Origin: Synergistales bacterium Syner_01
Lineage (GTDB): Bacteria > Synergistota > Synergistia > Synergistales > Aminobacteriaceae
Direction of reading: 5' to 3'
DNA: 8,076 nucleotides
Assembly: GCA_001604435.1 (NCBI GenBank)
Contig: LVBO01000293.1
Span: 1 to 8,076, forward strand
The position numbers and the translations under genes were made by a program. The notes beneath the pieces were generated by a model. The model made no database searches, had not been told where the DNA came from, and was given only the letters and a program-made list of their open reading frames with translations. Shown one piece after another: positions 5,609-8,076 of the stretch (positions within the stretch are counted from its first letter, which is position 1; each line of letters begins with the position of its first letter).

Positions 5609-8076
5609 CTAGCTCCTCCGGCCGATGATCGGAAGAACCAACGGCGACAAAAGCAGCAGCAGCGACGGGGAGACGGAGCCTCCCGCCGTACAGCCGCTTC
5701 CTCCGTGCGGGTACTGCGGGTCGTCGGGGTCGGGAGGACTCTTGGGTTCACCCTCGACGATGAAGGCGGGGTCGATGATCGCTCCATTCACCGCGCCGTC
5801 GAGGTCGAATCTCCCTCCGTCCGCTATGGCGACTGCAAGACGGCTGTTCGCGTCGATGACTTCGTGCGGGGCGAGTACGCCGGTGAGCTCCTCGCCGCCC
5901 GGAACGCTTTTCACCCGCACTACGGCGGCGCAGCCGTCGAGCAACTCTTCGAACGAATAGACGCGCTTGAAGGCCTCCGCGCTTTGGGAAGAAAACACCT
6001 TCACCACCTGAAGACGGTCGGAGCTTTTGCCGATGAAGCGCTCCGGTATGCGGAAGAAGACGATGGCCGTACGGGGGGCGGACGCGGTCAGCGCCGTCCC
6101 CTGCGCGTCGAGTACGGCGCGGAAGACCGCCAAGGGGGTTCCTTCGGCGCCATCGGGGATGTCGAGGTCGTCCAGCAGCTCTCGAAGGCGCTCCATCCCT
6201 TCGTCGGTGATGTACACGCGCCCCGTGTCGTCGACGTCGAGCAGTTCGAGGATTCCTTCTATCCGGTCCGCGGGGACTCCCGCTTCGATCAGGAGGTCGC
6301 GCACCGCTTCGCGCTTCTGCTCGGGCGTGGCGTTCGGCGGCAGCGTCACCGTGAGCGGGGTCGGCGTAGCGGGGAGCGAGCCCTCGGGCAGCGGCGTTCC
6401 CGGAGGCACGACGGGCGGGTCTATCGGTTTCTCGGGCGTTGGCGTCGGCTCGGGTGTCGGCTCCGGCGTGGGTTCCGGCGTCGGCGTCGGCGTGGGCGTA
6501 GGCGTGCGGACGTATGTGCCGGTCTTCGTGGACTGCGTGTCTTTTTTCACCGTCACGGATGTGTTCGCGGGCTTCGTCCAGCCGGAGAGTGTGTTGAAAG
6601 AGACCGTATGCTCACCCGTCGGCACGGCTTCCACAGTGTGCCCGCTTGAGTAGCTCCCCGTGGCGTTCAGGCTCCATCTCGCTTCCGGAGGACCGTCGAT
6701 GGTCACCTTCACCGAGCCGACGTGCCGGACGTATGTTCCGGATACAACGGGCGCCATCTGGTCCTTCTTCACCGTTACGGTCTCCTGTTCGGGTTTCGTC
6801 CAGCCGGGGACTTCGCTGAAGGTTACTTTGTAGTCCCCGCGTGGAACGGTAACCGTATGGTCGCTTGCGTGACTTCCTACGTCGTCGAGGCTCCACCTCG
6901 CCCCGTCGGGGCCAGTGATTTGGACCTTTACCGAGCCCTGAACCTCGAAGGCTCCTATGTCCATTGAGATCGGAGCAAGAGGGCGGGAAAAGCCGCGCTG
7001 GTCGGTATCCGGAACGACGCCTGAATTGGTTCCCGCTGCAATGGCGGAGCTGTTCGCAAGCAGGGCGTGGGTCATCGTCGGGCCTTCGTTGTCGGCGAGA
7101 GGCTCGAGCTGCGGGTCGGCGGTTGTGTTGCCCGTGCCGGGTTTATCGGTGACAGAGTAGGTGAATGTCCCGTCGAAGCTGAATACCTGCCCGTCTGTAC
7201 TATTAGTTCCCCAGAATATGCAGTTCGTCACCGTCGGGCTGCTATCAATGCCGTTGTACATCCCGCCGCCGGAACTGCCTGCGATGTTGCCAAAGAAGGT
7301 GCAGTTCGTCACCGTCGGACCAACATCAGGAATAATGAACATCCCGCCGCCGTGTTCAGTTGCTCTGTTGCCAGAGAAGGTGCAGTTCCTCACCGTCGGA
7401 TGGGATAGGGAGGCATTGTACATCCCGCCGCCGGAACTGCCTGCGATGTTGCCAAAGAAGGTGCAGTTCGTCACCGTCGGACTGCTTTTAAAGATGTACA
7501 TCCCGCCGCCGAAAACTGCGTTGTTGCCTGAGAAGGTGCAGTTCGTCACCGTCGGACCAACACCATTAAAAATGAACATCCCGCCGCCCTGTCCCCATTC
7601 ACCCCCGCCGTTCGCGTTCCCTCCGGTGATGGTGAAGCCGTCGAGGACGGCGGTGTTGTCTACGTTGATCGCTGTTACCACGTGGAAGCTATTGTCGTCA
7701 TTTGTATCCGAGTTTCCGAGATTTCCCGAAAAGATCGTTTTGTTCGCGGCGATGTTCCGCTCCTCCAGCTTTTCTTCCGTCCCGGCGAAGCCTCCGTAGA
7801 GGGCAACTCCGCTTTTCAGGCTGAAGGATTTTTTACGTTCATCGTCAGTGACGTTATTTGCTGAAACCGGGGTTACAGGCGTGTACGTCCCCTTCGCCAC
7901 CCAGATCACGTCGCCGTCTACCGCAGCATCCAGCGCATCCTGAAGGTCCTTGTAGGCAGTGGTCCAGGATGCACCGTTTCCGCCCCCCGCAGCATCAGCC
8001 TTCACATAAATCGTTTGCGCCCCTTCCGCCGACGGCGGGGTCGGCAGAACGACGGCGACCAAAAGCAGCAACAGAC
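5609..8076 (-). CDS. Secreted beta-helix multidomain surface protein with choice-of-anchor-Q-like region and Synerg-CTERM sorting signal (N-terminal end outside window)
   Basis: The frame is open to the right edge; the visible part has about 821 residues. The first codons are Leu-rich and read as the rest of a signal peptide, cleaved near SAEGA/Q, so the real start lies just beyond 8076. Residue numbers here count from the TTG codon at 8071. Mature domains follow in order. At 20-375 is a right-handed beta-helix: IYVKADAAGGGNGASWTTAY is the usual opening, with five Cys-bearing rungs (PTVTNCTF...GGGMY) at 173-287. It ends in RGFSRPLAPISMDIGAFE, as in choice-of-anchor Q proteins. Two homologous 70-residue repeats (379-450, 452-522) follow. 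Then come a Pro/Thr/Glu linker (524-549), an unrecognised domain (about 570-776) with an EF-hand-like loop, and a Pro/Asp linker. The C-terminus (791-820) has GSGCTAG, a hydrophobic stretch and Arg-Arg, matching Synerg-CTERM. I infer export, processing at the Cys-containing motif and surface display, possibly for adhesion or glycan binding. No catalytic residues are evident. Confidence 0.88.
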   Translation of the reverse strand, partial: LLLLLVAVVLPTPPSAEGAQTIYVKADAAGGGNGASWTTAYKDLQDALDAAVDGDVIWVAKGTYTPVTPVSANNVTDDERKKSFSLKSGVALYGGFAGTEEKLEERNIAANKTIFSGNLGNSDTNDDNSFHVVTAINVDNTAVLDGFTITGGNANGGGEWGQGGGMFIFNGVGPTVTNCTFSGNNAVFGGGMYIFKSSPTVTNCTFFGNIAGSSGGGMYNASLSHPTVRNCTFSGNRATEHGGGMFIIPDVGPTVTNCTFFGNIAGSSGGGMYNGIDSSPTVTNCIFWGTNSTDGQVFSFDGTFTYSVTDKPGTGNTTADPQLEPLADNEGPTMTHALLANSSAIAAGTNSGVVPDTDQRGFSRPLAPISMDIGAFEVQGSVKVQITGPDGARWSLDDVGSHASDHTVTVPRGDYKVTFSEVPGWTKPEQETVTVKKDQMAPVVSGTYVRHVGSVKVTIDGPPEARWSLNATGSYSSGHTVEAVPTGEHTVSFNTLSGWTKPANTSVTVKKDTQSTKTGTYVRTPTPTPTPTPEPTPEPTPEPTPTPEKPIDPPVVPPGTPLPEGSLPATPTPLTVTLPPNATPEQKREAVRDLLIEAGVPADRIEGILELLDVDDTGRVYITDEGMERLRELLDDLDIPDGAEGTPLAVFRAVLDAQGTALTASAPRTAIVFFRIPERFIGKSSDRLQVVKVFSSQSAEAFKRVYSFEELLDGCAAVVRVKSVPGGEELTGVLAPHEVIDANSRLAVAIADGGRFDLDGAVNGAIIDPAFIVEGEPKSPPDPDDPQYPHGGSGCTAGGSVSPSLLLLLSPLVLPIIGRRS
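5612..5701 (-). other. Segment encoding the Synerg-CTERM putative sorting/anchor signal
   Basis: The last 30 residues show GSGCTAG, then SPSLLLLLSPLVLPII, then Gly-Arg-Arg-Ser. This tripartite motif, hydrophobic helix and basic tail are the layout of the Synerg-CTERM domain of Synergistota. They are also the main evidence for the phylum. The Cys is a likely processing or lipid-attachment point by analogy with other C-terminal sorting signals; this is inference. Confidence 0.8.
6203..6238 (-). other. EF-hand/dockerin-like calcium-binding loop within the surface protein
   Basis: Residues 612-623 read DVDDTGRVYITD. Asp at positions 1 and 3, Thr at 5, Gly at 6, a hydrophobic residue at 8 and Asp at 12 fit the EF-hand loop pattern. 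A helix-like LLIEAGVPADRIEGILELL precedes it and MERLRELLDDL follows it. Only one loop is visible, whereas dockerins have two. Confidence 0.5.
6425..6502 (-). repeat. Low-complexity Pro-Thr/Pro-Glu linker repeat
   Basis: The coding strand repeats short Pro-Thr and Pro-Glu units, giving a run of PTPTPTPTPEPTPEPTPEPT followed by PTPEKP. This is a typical extended, possibly glycosylated linker between extracellular domains. The short-unit DNA repeat may vary in copy number by slippage; units of six bases would keep the frame. Confidence 0.85.
6506..6937 (-). repeat. Two tandem homologous 70-residue repeat domains in the surface protein
   Basis: Unit one (6937-6722) and unit two (6718-6506) share a start of GSVKV, then ARWSL, a Gly-Ser/His-Thr-Val segment, SGWTKP/PGWTKP, TVTVKKD and an end in GTYVR. 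The pattern suggests small beta-sandwich stalk domains, comparable in style to PEGA-type repeats. I cannot assign a named family with certainty. Confidence 0.75.
7103..7108. other. Single CTCGAG site (predicted target of the XhoI-like system)
   Basis: This is the only CTCGAG hexamer I find by eye in the window. It lies inside the surface-protein gene. If the methyltransferase is active, the adenines here should be methylated on both strands. Confidence 0.8.
7215..7590 (-). repeat. Tandem beta-helix rung repeats with an exact 67-bp duplication
   Basis: Five related units carry a core that reads TGCAGTTC followed by (g/c)TCACCGTCGG on the plus strand. They begin at 7219, 7300, 7381, 7462 and 7537, a period of 81, 81, 81 and 75 bases, that is 27 or 25 codons. 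Each encodes a rung with the motif PTVTNCTF and a GGGMY/GGGMF turn. Positions 7254-7320 and 7416-7482 are identical over 67 bases, 162 bases apart, and encode the same 22-residue segment, pointing to recent duplication or gene conversion. Confidence 0.9.

Noticed and set aside
5603..6649. Plus-strand open frame opposite the surface-protein gene
   Set aside because: Arg/Gly-rich shadow translation; the minus strand has a coherent domain series and sorting signal.
7215..7590. CRISPR-like regular spacing of similar sequences
   Set aside because: The 81/75-base units are continuous in-frame protein repeats without unique spacers.
7161..7799. Plus-strand frame with regular VQFVTVG repeats
   Set aside because: The repeats are the complement of the beta-helix rungs; no start signal or signal peptide is present.
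8069..8071. TTG at 8071 as the start of the surface protein
   Set aside because: It is an internal Leu codon of a signal peptide; the frame stays open to the window edge and a basic N-terminus is missing.

Overview
The window looks like chromosomal DNA of a member of the Synergistota. The strongest clue is the extreme C-terminus of the large surface protein (5609-8076, minus strand). It combines a Gly-Ser-Gly-Cys-x-Ala-Gly motif, a Leu-rich hydrophobic stretch and terminal arginines, which is the layout of the Synerg-CTERM putative sorting signal known from that phylum. The coding regions are GC-rich with GC-rich third positions, and both GTG and ATG starts are used. No rRNA, tRNA, CRISPR array, transposase or integrase was found.

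Layout. (1) Positions 1-1141, plus strand: a type II restriction-modification module. The 3' end of an adenine-specific DNA methyltransferase overlaps by 4 bp (ATGA) a complete XhoI/PaeR7I-family endonuclease, expected to recognise CTCGAG. (2) Positions 1142-1670: a 529-base stretch without a confident gene. Its first part holds a minus-strand reading frame that looks protein-like but is interrupted by a stop, perhaps a gene relic. Its second part is AT-rich and holds a near-consensus sigma-70 promoter and a leader of about 165 nt. (3) Positions 1671-2411, plus: a secreted solute-binding protein of the SBP_bac_3 type with no transporter genes beside it. (4) Positions 2515-3981, plus: a good promoter, then a class I pyridine nucleotide-disulfide oxidoreductase with an unusual active site (extra cysteine; C-terminal His-Pro/Glu motif altered). 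(5) Positions 4048-5406, minus, convergent with the previous gene: a MATE-family multidrug/cation antiporter with its own promoter. (6) Positions 5609-8076, minus, 5' end outside the window: a secreted multidomain protein. In order it has a signal peptide, a Cys-rich right-handed beta-helix, a choice-of-anchor-Q-like end, two 70-residue repeats, a Pro/Thr/Glu linker, an unrecognised domain with an EF-hand-like loop, and Synerg-CTERM.

Apart from the methyltransferase/endonuclease pair, the genes look like independent transcription units, several with recognisable promoters. No single multi-gene pathway is visible. The points most worth following are the altered oxidoreductase active site with a Met/His-rich tail, the exact 67-bp in-frame duplication inside the beta-helix, the unassigned C-terminal domain of the surface protein, and the interrupted reading frame beside the restriction system.
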